Shown here: positions 46,873 to 57,590 of the stretch, piece after piece | How the letters are laid out: each line of letters begins with the position of its first letter | How positions within the stretch are numbered: the first letter of the stretch is position 1 | Assembly (NCBI GenBank): GCA_022453515.1 | Contig: JAJNNY010000005.1 | Location: 1,221,256-1,285,255 of the forward strand | Source of the DNA: Astrocystis sublimbata | Taxonomy: Eukaryota; Ascomycota; Sordariomycetes; Xylariales; Xylariaceae | Direction of reading: 5' to 3' | DNA: 64,000 nt | The notes under the pieces: generated by a model | What the model was told of the DNA's origin: nothing | Database searches by the model: none | Seen by the model: the letters and a program-made list of their open reading frames with translations, nothing else | Position numbers and translations under genes: made by a program

Positions 46873-49800
46873 TTAAAATCTGGGGTCGCGCAGGTGCGCA
46901 AGTCTGTTGGCTCCCGACCCCTGGTTGAACAGCCCGGTGTTTTGCACACCATTCCCGGAGCCCGCAGGTCCGTCGATGACGGCCGCTGGTGGCTGGGGAC
47001 TAGCCCCCCGACTGCTGCTCGGTCCGCCCATCGCGCTGGGACCCCGGACGCCGTTCCGGGGGCTCGAGACACCCAAGGAGCTCAGCCTCGGACTACGAGG
47101 TACGCTAGACTGCCTCGTCTCTCTGCGGCTGCTCTTGAGCGTCTTGAGCTCTTCTCTAGCCATATTGAGTTCCGTGGTCCGCTCGCGAAATGAGCTCTTC
47201 AGCTCATTCAGCTGTTGAGTAAGGACCTGGACCTCGTCCCGGTTTTGAGTTTTGTTGACCTCGACGATGTGGTCGTTGGCTTGACGTTGCAATTCTTGCA
47301 TGTCCTGCGCGTATTTCCGATTCTCCGAATCGGCATCGCTCAGCCGCTGCGATTGTCGACCATACTCATTCCTGCTGTAATCCAGGTCACTTTGGGCCAG
47401 CACTACCCTTCTTTGGAGTTTCTGATTCTCCGTATTGGCCTCGCTCAGCTCCTTTTCCAGCTCCGCTAACCTGACGAGGTCAGGGTTGGATGAATGGAGA
47501 AGGGCATTGTGGGCTTCAGCCAGTTTCTTCTCCAGCTCTGTGCGTGTCGCTTTCAATGTCGTGATTTCCTTGCGGCAGGATTCGACACTTTCGCTCAACA
47601 TTCTAGCATCCTCTTTAGCAATTTTACTTTGGTTGTCGAATATACCACGCTCTTCCAATGCCTCCATGTAGCATCTCTGGATGTCATTGATGCTGGATCT
47701 GTAACCATTAACTTCCTCCTGGGCCCGGTCACTTAACTGCCGAAAATCATCCTCTCGAGCTTTGCTTTGTTTCACCTTGGACTCCAGCTGCGCGAACTAT
47801 ATGCCCGATTTAGTAAACGTATCTTTGAACTGTTGATGGTGATTTCTAACCTTGTCTGAAAGTGATTGCAGCTTGTCAGCCGTTATGACAACTGTCCCGT
47901 CTGAGGCTGGAGTCATGTCGTATCCAAATACTTTCCTGACCCTATCACTAAAACCATCTGCGGATGTGACCACTGGTGGTTGAGAGATCTTCGGTCTTTT
48001 AGGTAAATTGTGGTCGTCATCATAGACCTTGTTTGTTTCAATTAGTATCTCATTCGATCATCACATGAACCAAATTGACTTACGTAAGATCGCTTCTTGT
48101 TAGCCGGGTGCTGACTGGGGCCTATACCTGGATCACCAAGCTGTGTCGGGTCTACTTGTGGATTTGATGCATACAGGTTATCCAAGACCTCATTCGGGAT
48201 GGGTTGGGGTTCCCAGTAGAAATTGTCATTGTAGTCATCGGGCATCTGGATGCGCATGGCAAACGTGGTGGCAATTTCGAGCGGTGAGTTTGAAGCACCT
48301 GGCTCCTCGACGTATCGCATAGCGTTGACGAGTGCTAGCAATAGCACGTTTTTCCTTTCCAACGTTTCCAAGTCTCGCACGATGCGCATATTAAGGTGTT
48401 GAATAGACGCAAAGTTAACAAGTACTAATGTGATCGGGGTGGCTTGCCGGTTTGCGGAACAAACTAAATCTGATGGAACGGTGTGGTCAAAGGCAATAAT
48501 GGCATCTGCATCCACGGTACCAAACCCCTCTTCAGAGGTAGCGGACACAGACACGGTCAACGGATGATTGGCGTCTGCTGCGCCAACAACCTCTCGACCT
48601 GATCGAATGTAGCGGCAACCTCTACTTTGTATTACATGACCAAGCAGATTCATCAGGTCACCTGAGCGGACAAGGATATGTAGTTTTTTATCTGAATGCA
48701 GAGCCTGCAATTCATCAAGCAGTGCGGCCACGAATGAAAACTTTCCATTTGTGTCGACAACATGTTTCGCCATGTGCTCTGGTGACATCGGTGGGAGGCT
48801 ATCCAGAAAAGGAGGGAAGTCACATATATCGAAAAGCTGAGAGAACATCCGATCGAGCTTCACAACTATCTCTTTGCGCGGCGATTTGTAAGGAGTAGCC
48901 AGAAAACATTCGTTGTACTCGCGAATTGACGCTTCGTTCTTACGTATGATGTCGTTATATTGGCGTCGGCTGCTTGTCTGGAAAGGCAGTGGGATGATAT
49001 ACTCATAGGGGTCAGTTGCCATGTGGGGCAGGTGACTCTGCGGAAAGCTGGTTTGTATATCATCTTCATCCAAATTACTTTGGCCGGGTATATGTTCCGA
49101 GGCGAGGCCGTCTTCCGTCGCAATGGAGGGACTGCCTTCCGCATGACACTCGATGGAAAGTGTGAGAGTCGACGGGTCTAAAGTCGCAGGTTGCTCTGTC
49201 TGAGGTGCACTGTATGAACTGAATGGCGATGCGTTCGATAGCGTATGATCAGGTAACGAGATGTTGCTAGTAGGAGCCTGCAGCTGCTCGGGTGATGGTC
49301 GAGACAGAGTCGGCACCGAGGTAGATGGTAGTGGGATCGGGAGTATCGGCGATGGTAATGAGCCGGATGTATCAACTGTCAAGGGTCCCTCGCCGTCAGT
49401 CTGATCTTTCCCAAGATGGTCAATATTTCCTGACGGCATTGATTGAACCGCTGCTCGGGGTGATTCAGATTTCGATCCTCCCCCGAAATGATTGTTTCTG
49501 AGTTGCTCCAACCTTTCTTTGAAATCCATATTAGGAGCGGAGGCAGCTCGGATTGGCTGCGATGAATCTAGTATATTGCTGTGTGGCCTAGGACTGTTGT
49601 CAACGGGCGTTGTCACTTGCGGCTTCTGAGGTGATGATGCAATCTCGCACCCTTCGGAAGCAACAGTTACCCTGATATTGCCGTTCAACTCAATCGGGGC
49701 CTGGCTGGAATTCTCGGCCTCTGTATGCACGTCCTCTTCCCTGCTCACCGTTTCGGACACAGTCCTATCCTCCTCTAAGACCAGGGATTCCAAATGGCTC

Positions 49801-51125
49801 TGGGACTCTTCAACAGGGTGACTACTCAGGGGCTGGACAATCTGAGCTGCCTGGGAGTTGCCTGGTGTCGAATTTCTGTTGGTGAGATGTGATTGTTGGC
49901 TTTCAGATCCTTGATAGAACTGTAGGCTAGGGCACGGTCGAAGGGATTCAGGAATTATGGTAAGATGCGATTCTGTCACCGAGGGAGTTGCAGTGGCTAT
50001 GTGAAAGTCCCGCTCTGGTTGGGTTTCGAAGATAGGACTCGAGCCATTCGCAGGCCCTGGAAATGGGCCGATTGACGTCAAGTCCAACAAACTTCGACTA
50101 TGGTGAGTGCTAGGGTTGACTGCGGAGTTGGTGGATAGATCTGGGTTGGTGAAAAATCCAGAAATGCCAACAACCCGTGATTCTGGCTGATGGGAAGGGA
50201 TGTCTGAGGAAGACAAGGCGCGTGCTGAAGTGTCTGCTGGATCCGGTACAGCATCCAGGGGCTGACTTCCCGCGAGGAAATCGAATTGATCGGGATAGCT
50301 GCCTTGGGCGTCAGATACTGAAGTGCCCGAAACTTCTTGAGAATCAGGGACGACACGTAGATCCCTCGCGGCAATGTCACGGGCAGACACCCGCTCTGGC
50401 AGTGTCGTGGCTTGCGAAGAAGGGTCCTGGCTCGGGATGAGCCAGAACTCGGAGGGATCGAAAGTCGGCAGTGCGCCTGGAAGCTCAACTACAAGGTGTG
50501 CCTCCTGGATCGCCGCAGCTTGTCTAGTTGGTGGCGGTTGGTCGGCAGCCGGCTCCGCGGTCTCGAGGCGGTCCAAGGGGTTCGAAGATGAACTTAGCTG
50601 CTCGCCGGGCTCTGGGTGCAGCTCCTCGGCGTCCGAGGCAGCTTGGTATAGGTTGGTCCTAACACGTTTGGGAGACCTCCCCTCCCTCTTCTTATCGCGC
50701 CAGGCGTCGATCGCATCAGCCGTCACGTTGTCCGCTGGTTCCTGTGGCCCCGATTAGCGGCGAGTGCGAGGTGGGAGAAGCGCCGGTGGGCGAAGAGGGC
50801 ATACCCAGGTCGGGGCGTAGGGGCGACCGTTCGGGTCGGTGCCTTCCCAGTCGATCAAGTAGAGGATGCGCCCGCGCTCGGTCTTCTCGTCGACGATATC
50901 GCGGACGTGGAACCAGCCGTCGCCAAGCTCGGCCGCGGTGTCGTCCCGGCTCCTGGGCTGTTGGGGCCTTTGGGGGGTTTGGGGCTTCTTGCGTTTCTTG
51001 GGTGTCTTGTTGACGGGCTTATGTTGCTTTCTCGGCCGGCCTCGAGGTTTCCTCTGCTGGTCTCGGTCTTTGGGGTCTTTGGGGTCTTCGGGGTTCTCAG
51101 GGGGTCGTAGTGAAGCTGTAGTCAT
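46873..51125 (-). CDS. chromodomain, AT-hook and Hda2/3-like histone deacetylase complex protein
   Basis: Four exons: 51125-50805, 50741-48084, 48027-47851 and 47796-46873, giving 1359 residues. Order: AT-hook KPRGRPRK (26-33) with flanking Lys-rich stretch; chromodomain from GWFHVRDIVDE (70-80) through YLIDWEG to YAPTWEPADNVT, across the first splice junction; about 580 disordered Ser/Pro-rich residues; a folded region (about 696-950, YNDIIRKNEASIREYNECFL onward) like the class II HDAC complex subunit 2/3 domain; then coiled coil (about 1053-1250) and a basic tail. Hda2 and Hda3 scaffold yeast Hda1; a chromodomain would read H3K9 methylation, as in the HP1-linked HDAC complexes of fission yeast and Neurospora. 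The ATG at 51125 is preferred; the frame is open to an ATG at 51404, but that part contains the intergenic TACCTACCTA motif. Role in silencing inferred. Confidence 0.82.
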
Positions 51126-53135
51126 TGACTGGGTGGTTGTGGCTCGTCGTGGAAATCGATCTGTCGCGGCATCTGTCGCATCAGCCTTGTCATAGCCTCC
51201 AACAAGAATGGGCCCGCTGCTGCTGCGATGGAAATAGGTAGGAGGCCAGGACGGACGCTTACGGTTGCCGTCCCGTGGTGTTTGCGAGTCCACTGTTACA
51301 AGTGTAAGTCGTGGCCAGCATATGGTCATCAGAAGGTTACCTAGGTTAGGTAGGTAGGTACATGTAGGTATGTGGGCAGTTTGTCGCAGGGGAGCTCTCG
51401 ACATGTGCTGTTGGGAGGTGGCTGATGCCGGGGCAGGTGTGACTTACTTGCTTCAAGGTTACCTCAGGTACCTAGAGTAGTTGTACTATCTAGAGGTAGT
51501 ATTAGCCAAGTAGGTACTGCCTCTACCCTGCGGGACCTGCTCAGGTACACGTGTATACCCGTTCTCCACTTGATACCCTAGGGAAGTTGAGGTACATACA
51601 TGTATGTACCTGCTTCCTTTGAGTTGGTAACCTTACCAAGGCTGCTGTCGCGCCATTTCGGGCTCGTTAGGTCGCTATAATATCCCGTCTCCAACTGCCC
51701 AGGTGGAAGCTAGGTAGGTACCTCTATGTAAGTAAGCCACATGCGCAGCGATGCCACCCACCTTCCAGTCAACTTGTCCAGCTTACCTACATACCTAATG
51801 TAGGTAATTGTCCAAGCACAGCTGAAGTCACAAAGCATCCAGGCAAGATGGAAACCATTTGTTGCACTCAGCAGGGTCACACCCAATAGTCAATGAAGTG
51901 ATCCACGAAAGAAAACCCCGACCCCGAGAAGTCTGAACGCCAAGGAAGCAGGCAAACGTTTCGGTGACTGGGGAAGCCTCTGCCTCGAGGGTCGATGTCT
52001 TGTTGCGAGAGAAGGCGAGAATGATAAAAGGTGGGATGAAAAAGATCACGGTACAAGTGGTGAGGAATGTAGGTAGGTAACATAGAAAAATATTTTCCAA
52101 TCAAGGGCTAAAAACGTGGGGACTAGGTAGCAATCAACAACTAATTGTATACCATGAGATATGGTGGGAAATGACCCCGTCCCTCCATGCAACTGTTGTC
52201 TCCTATGTTCTCCCGGCTACAAATGGACTCATGAAGAACTTAAGGGATTGTTCTCCAATCTTTCAGAAAGAGGGAGATACACGCCCTCGCTCCTGAATTC
52301 TAAAAGGTAGGCATACTTACCGACAAATAAGGCATGACAAGCATGCTTTCTATATTATTCCATGCTCATTGTCCAGCTTGAAGGTTCAAGTGAGCCAGCA
52401 TATTATCCAGTCTAGATGTGACTGGGCTGTTCTTCATTGTATGTTCACCTGAGGGGGGAAGATCGAGAACAGAAAAACGAGGTTCCCAACCAAGTAGAAC
52501 ACGGCTATGAATCTATGGGCCTTAGGTGCATGTTTATTACTGAAACAAGAATTTATGGGAGTAACTACCTCAGGTAAGGGCTTAACATCGCTGAATGGCT
52601 ACGGCACTAGCCACATATGAGGATGAAATAGACTCGTGGTAACTCGTAGCTACAATGATTTGTATAAGCTCGGGCTTTGTCAGACATCATCACACCGAGT
52701 GTAACTGTTGACTAAAATCTCGACATGAGCTCCTTTTCTAGCGGAACTGGCAGCTCCTTAACACCGCATATTAAACATGCCTTATCTATTACAAAAAAAC
52801 ACCCCAAACAACACCATGCTAGACATGTACAATAACCGACTCCTGTAAATCACCACTTATACAACCATGAAACAATACATCCTGTGGCCTCCCAGCCTAG
52901 TGCAAGTTTTGAAAAGTGAGAGAACCCAAATTCCAACCTAAGCGTGAACCATAAGACCTCTCTGCCTGATTATTGAGTGTACCCTTGAAGTCGAAGTACT
53001 TTGCTTGAGCGAGGGGTAGCCAGACCCCATTTCCCATAGCTAATAATGACCAAAGAAGAGATGCCCAACCGGTCCTCGTACAACATTTGCCATAATCTTG
53101 AGTAGCGGAGACTGCCAATACCCAACCCATGCTGT
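51126..53135. other. 2 kb intergenic region with many TACCTA motifs
   Basis: Promoter side of the chromatin gene and 3' side of the GMC-hydrolase gene. Motif clusters occur at 51340-51370, 51458-51520, 51590-51620, 51710-51735 and 51783-51808. The open frames at 51828-52104 and 52897-53139 lack support. No RNA gene seen. Confidence 0.45.
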
Positions 53136-56100
53136 TCATTGGGCAAGCAACTCGCCTGACTCGATCATCCTTTTGAACTCGTCATCAGGCGCCTCAAACG
53201 TGTATGCCGGCCCACGGACCACGCGATCGACTTCCTCCAAGACAAACGGGTAGACATCCTTCCAGGCGTTGCGGCCCATCCAACAGTCGAGATGCCCGTA
53301 GTCGGGCACGACGCGGCGACGGTACTGGATACCGCCGCCGTCATGCCGGGAGCTGAAGGTGTCGGTGAGAACCTCGTACGTGCGCTCCGTGCTCTCGGGA
53401 CTCAATACCGCGTTGTCGCCGCCGACGAAAAGGAGGAAGGGGATACCCTTGAGCTTCCGGACGTTATCAGGCGTATCTAGCCGCTCGTATAATGGCCCGT
53501 TGGACATGACATGGCCCTGGAAGCCCTGCTTCATAAGCAGGTGCAGCAGGGTCATGTTGACGCCCCCAAAGAAGCGATCGATCTGCCGGTGTGTGGCCTC
53601 GTTAAGATTCCGGTGATTCCAGCACCGCGCAAATACGAGCGAGATTCGGTGGCAAGTCGCGTTGTTGCAAATTTCCTTGCGTTCGTCCGGCATAAGCCGA
53701 AGCAGCTCGTTCAGCGTCTTCTGCACGTAGCTGTCGTCCTTGCCCGTGCTACAGCTGAACCAATTGCCGGCGAAAAAGCGGTAGAGCGTGTCCGCAGGGA
53801 TGGGCAACGCCAGGATCTTGATCATGTTCATGCAATTCCAGATGGGGTTCATAAACACCTGGCTGCATGTAACACCCTTGATCCACTTCGCCTCGATGGT
53901 GCCGTCAAGCAGCCCGGTCGATAATGCCACGCTGCCCATGCAGTGTGCAATGACATAGATCGGTTCTGGCTCAGGCTGCACGCCGGCCTCGTGTTCTAAG
54001 TCATTGTTCTCGGTCTCCGCGTAGGTGGGATACTTCTTACGAATGAACTCAAGGCAGGCTCGGATGTCGAGACGTGTATCGAAAGTTGTCCAGTCATTCT
54101 GGGCGACCATCAACACACCAATGCGATGGACCGTGATGAACACTCGATAGCCAGCACGTCGAAAATAGTTCACCGCATTCATCCGAATCGTGGGAAGTGC
54201 AAAGATTTGGTGGTCCACAGAGGCACCCGGTACCATGAATAAGTTCTTAGTGGGGATGGATGTGTTTGTTGGTTCCCACACATGCAGACTGGTAATGATG
54301 TTGTCGCGCGCTGTGATCTTGTATGACTTGGTCTGCGGTGTGTGGTTGACGAAACCTGTGTATGTCTGGCTGGGGTATTGGAGTGGAGTGAGAGGCGCAA
54401 GGAATAAAGACATAGACTTCCGCGTGAAGAAGGTCATGAAGTTTGCAACACTCTTCACTTTATTGAAAATGTTGCTGCCCGTGGACGTCAGCGTCAGCAT
54501 CTCAGAAAGGAAATCTCGTGGTTCGATTCGCATAATGCCCTGAGCAACGATTTTCCCCTGCCGGTAAGTGATCTCGTCGGGATCTTCCCTCGATCCTTTT
54601 GGAGGTCGCTCGGTGATGGTGACATAGAGCGTGCTCGTGGATTTCCAGAATTGCACGGGCGCCAACGCAACAGATGAATCAACCACCTTGTATCCGTGAA
54701 AATGTAGTCTTCGTTCGTTTGTACCAAACATGTCGAAATCGTAAGTGAGGTTCCGAGTCCCCGGCGCTTTAGTATCAACTAGAAACAAGTTGAAATTCCC
54801 ACGTCGTACCATAAAGGGGGAACCTTCCAATGTCGGGCATGAGAAAGTGCCCGTCAAGTTTGCTGAATGCCTAGGGTCATTCACAACAGATCTTGTATTG
54901 AAAGCGTGCACACTGAGGAAGAAGCGTGCGGTCTCGCATAGTGACTTCGCAGTTCTAGCGGCCAGCTCGTAATCGTCGAGCGAGTCTCTGAAAGTGCTGC
55001 TGTTGGGCTGGAGGCGGTGAATGTGGCCAGACATGACCTCAGTGAAGCCGAAACCGCCATCCTTATTACGACGTGCAGACGAGATTGACTTATGGGCGTT
55101 GTAGATTCCGTCGTCTTCCTCTTTTTCTTCTAGCAGTTGGTGTTCTACACATTCTTTTCGTCTGTATTTCGGGTGTTTGGGTTGTCCGAATAAATCGAGG
55201 ATTCCGTTCTCCTCGGTGCTGACAGTGAGTTTCTTTCGCTGTGTGTATAAATCCAGGGAGCGTTCCGCCAAAGCAGTGATGGTAGCGAATGGATTCGCTC
55301 CCAGAGATGCTGGGATAACTGCGCCATCTGTGACAATGAGACCATCATATGTCTCCGTGCCATCTCCCGTGAAGACTTCTCCGGCGTGGTTTGTGACACC
55401 CAAGTTCCCGTCATCGGCCATACAGGCACCACTGAGTACAGGTCAATACATAAATCCAGAGTTCTGAAGCAGAAAAGTTGGGGCTTACCCGATAGGGTGG
55501 ACAGTGATCTGCTGCTGGGTCATCAAGGAATAAAAAGGGTTTTGCACAAATGTTCCTCCGACAGCCCTGGTAGCCTTCTCCAAAACACGGTTCAGGTACT
55601 TCACATGATCGCTGCGGCCGACTCCAATGAATTCTAATACAGGCTTATCTTCTTTCAATGTCAAATATGCCTGGTTACCTGCTTTTGTTAGATTCGAAGA
55701 ACACCTTCAGTTGTGATTGATGGTCGCTTACTGTCGTGAGACATGATGAGATAAACTTGAGTCCTCTCGATTGCGCCTTTTCGGAAATATGGCCCTAAGA
55801 AGAAACTGCCGGCACGCGCAAGGTTCGCCTGAACTCTTTGATAAAGAGACTCCCCTTCCGTCTCAATGCTGCCAGGCATGATCTCGAGCAGTGCTTGCAT
55901 AAAAGGCGCAAACGCTCCCGGAATCGTACCCTCCTCGATAACGTATCCATCCAGGGGGTTCTCGTGGCCTTTCCTATTGTCAATGATGCCAGTAATACAA
56001 GGTCCAATGGGGTGATAAGCCGAGGGAAACTGCCTCCCCACAGCATTAACCTCGTGGTCTGTGTTGTATCTAAGAGGGTCAATAATGGTTACCGTAGAAC

Positions 56101-57590
56101 TAGGTCGGCGCAACTTACCCGAAGGCTAACATGTCGCCATTTCCACTCATATTCTGGCCTGTCTTTTCACTCATCTTCAAGCCCATTTGTTTGCTCCGGA
56201 GCAGTATTTCCGTTGTTCCGATGGCACCAGCACCGAGGAAAACGGCCTCTTTTGCGTGAACCCACATCAAGTCTTCATGCAGGTTGGCTTTGAAATGACC
56301 ACGATTTCCGCCATGCCAAGCGAAGTAGACGATGTAGCCTTCGCCATCGGGAGACTTTGTAATATATCGAACCTCTGATTGGCAGAACATGTCCGCACCC
56401 CAGTTCCAGGCGTCCGCTAGATATGTCACAAGCGTTGTCGTCTTCGACCCATCATTCAAACCTGTGGCATCTTGGCCCGTTGAAGCAGAAGCAGACATCT
56501 CAACACCGCAGCTGTTCGGGCCGTTGCGGAATCGAGTTGTCTGTCTAACACGGCCGAATTTTTCCGTCATGTTCAGGTACTCAGCTTGCTTTCTAAGAAG
56601 TTCAAGCTTCGGCAGTTTTGGCCAATCTTTCGGGTACTCTTCGGGTTCCAAAACCTGGGCGGCCATTTCGTAGTCTAATCGAATGGAACGTCAATCTACT
56701 GCAAGTATGACCCGAACTGCGATTCCCAGGGGAAGTAGCTGCTTACATTGCTTCAGACAGCCCTTGTTGCTTCTGATTTCCTCAGGCCATTGATCCATTT
56801 GGAGCACATCCTCGTCAGCCTCCAAGAAAACGTTGGCGTTGATGAGACTTGTTCCACCAAGCCCTACCGAATATGTGAGCCAATACTCCGGTTGTTTGGG
56901 AGGTGGATGTCACTTACCATTACCGACTACTGCATTCTGGCCATTGCCAAATATCAAGTGGTACATACCGGTGGGATCCCCACCATGGACAATTTTCTTG
57001 GGGAGCCACGCCGGCACAAATTGGCCCGAGTAGTGAAGCTGCTCGGCAGCGTCCCGGGTGCCGGTCGGAAACTCGCCGGGCCATCGCTCCTTGCCACGCT
57101 CAAGAACGCAGACACGCTTGCCGGCACGGGCCATCCGTGCCGCAGCAACACCGCCGCCGTAGCCAGACCCAATAACAACACAATCATAGGCATGCCGCAT
57201 CAATTCCATAGGCTTTGAAATCCTAGGGAAGGTTGCTTTATTGGGATCGTCGGCCCAAGTTCGTATGTGGGCGAAAGGGCGGGATCGTGGCCCGCCGGCC
57301 TCAAAGTGATGAGTGTCATGGTGATCTGTGACAAAGGATTCCGCCGCATTGGAGCTCCGGCTTGATGACCGAGTATGCATGCTGGAGGGCCAAGTTCCTG
57401 CCCGGCCGCCCAGACTATTGAGCCCGTTCGTGCCGTTCGCGCCGTTCAATTCATTTGTGTTGTTCAAACCGTTCACTCTCTTGTGGGTGCCATTGGCGGC
57501 CTCGGTGCCGTTCGTATTGCTATAATCCGCACCAGTCACATGTATCGCTTCCACGCCGCTTTGCGGACGGGTCGGTACGACTGATGGCAT
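53136..57590 (-). CDS. GMC (cholesterol-oxidase-like) oxidoreductase fused to alpha/beta hydrolase
   Basis: Six exons: 57590-56918, 56863-56747, 56674-56119, 56069-55732, 55678-55489 and 55431-53136, giving 1389 residues. After a disordered Asn/Gly/Thr-rich start, the FAD-binding Rossmann motif VVIGSGYGGGVAAARMARAG (GSGYGGG 141-147) opens the GMC part. Further GMC marks are NGLGGTSLINANVFL, FLGAGAIGTTEILLRS, HPIGGACM and DGAVIPASLGANPFATITAL (about 660-680). A linker domain follows, then an alpha/beta hydrolase (about 1020-1389): FMVPGASVDHQ, elbow IAHCMGSVAL with Cys1122 where Ser is usual, and DYGHLDCWMG with the likely catalytic His. The first half resembles bacterial sterol oxidases; linked oxidation and ester or lactone cleavage of a lipid is inferred. 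No signal peptide or membrane segment is evident. Confidence 0.9.

Noticed and set aside
51126..51404. Upstream in-frame extension of the chromatin protein to an ATG at 51404
   Set aside because: The added stretch contains the intergenic TACCTACCTA motif and splice-like sites; the ATG at 51125 gives a more typical N-terminus. Not fully excluded.
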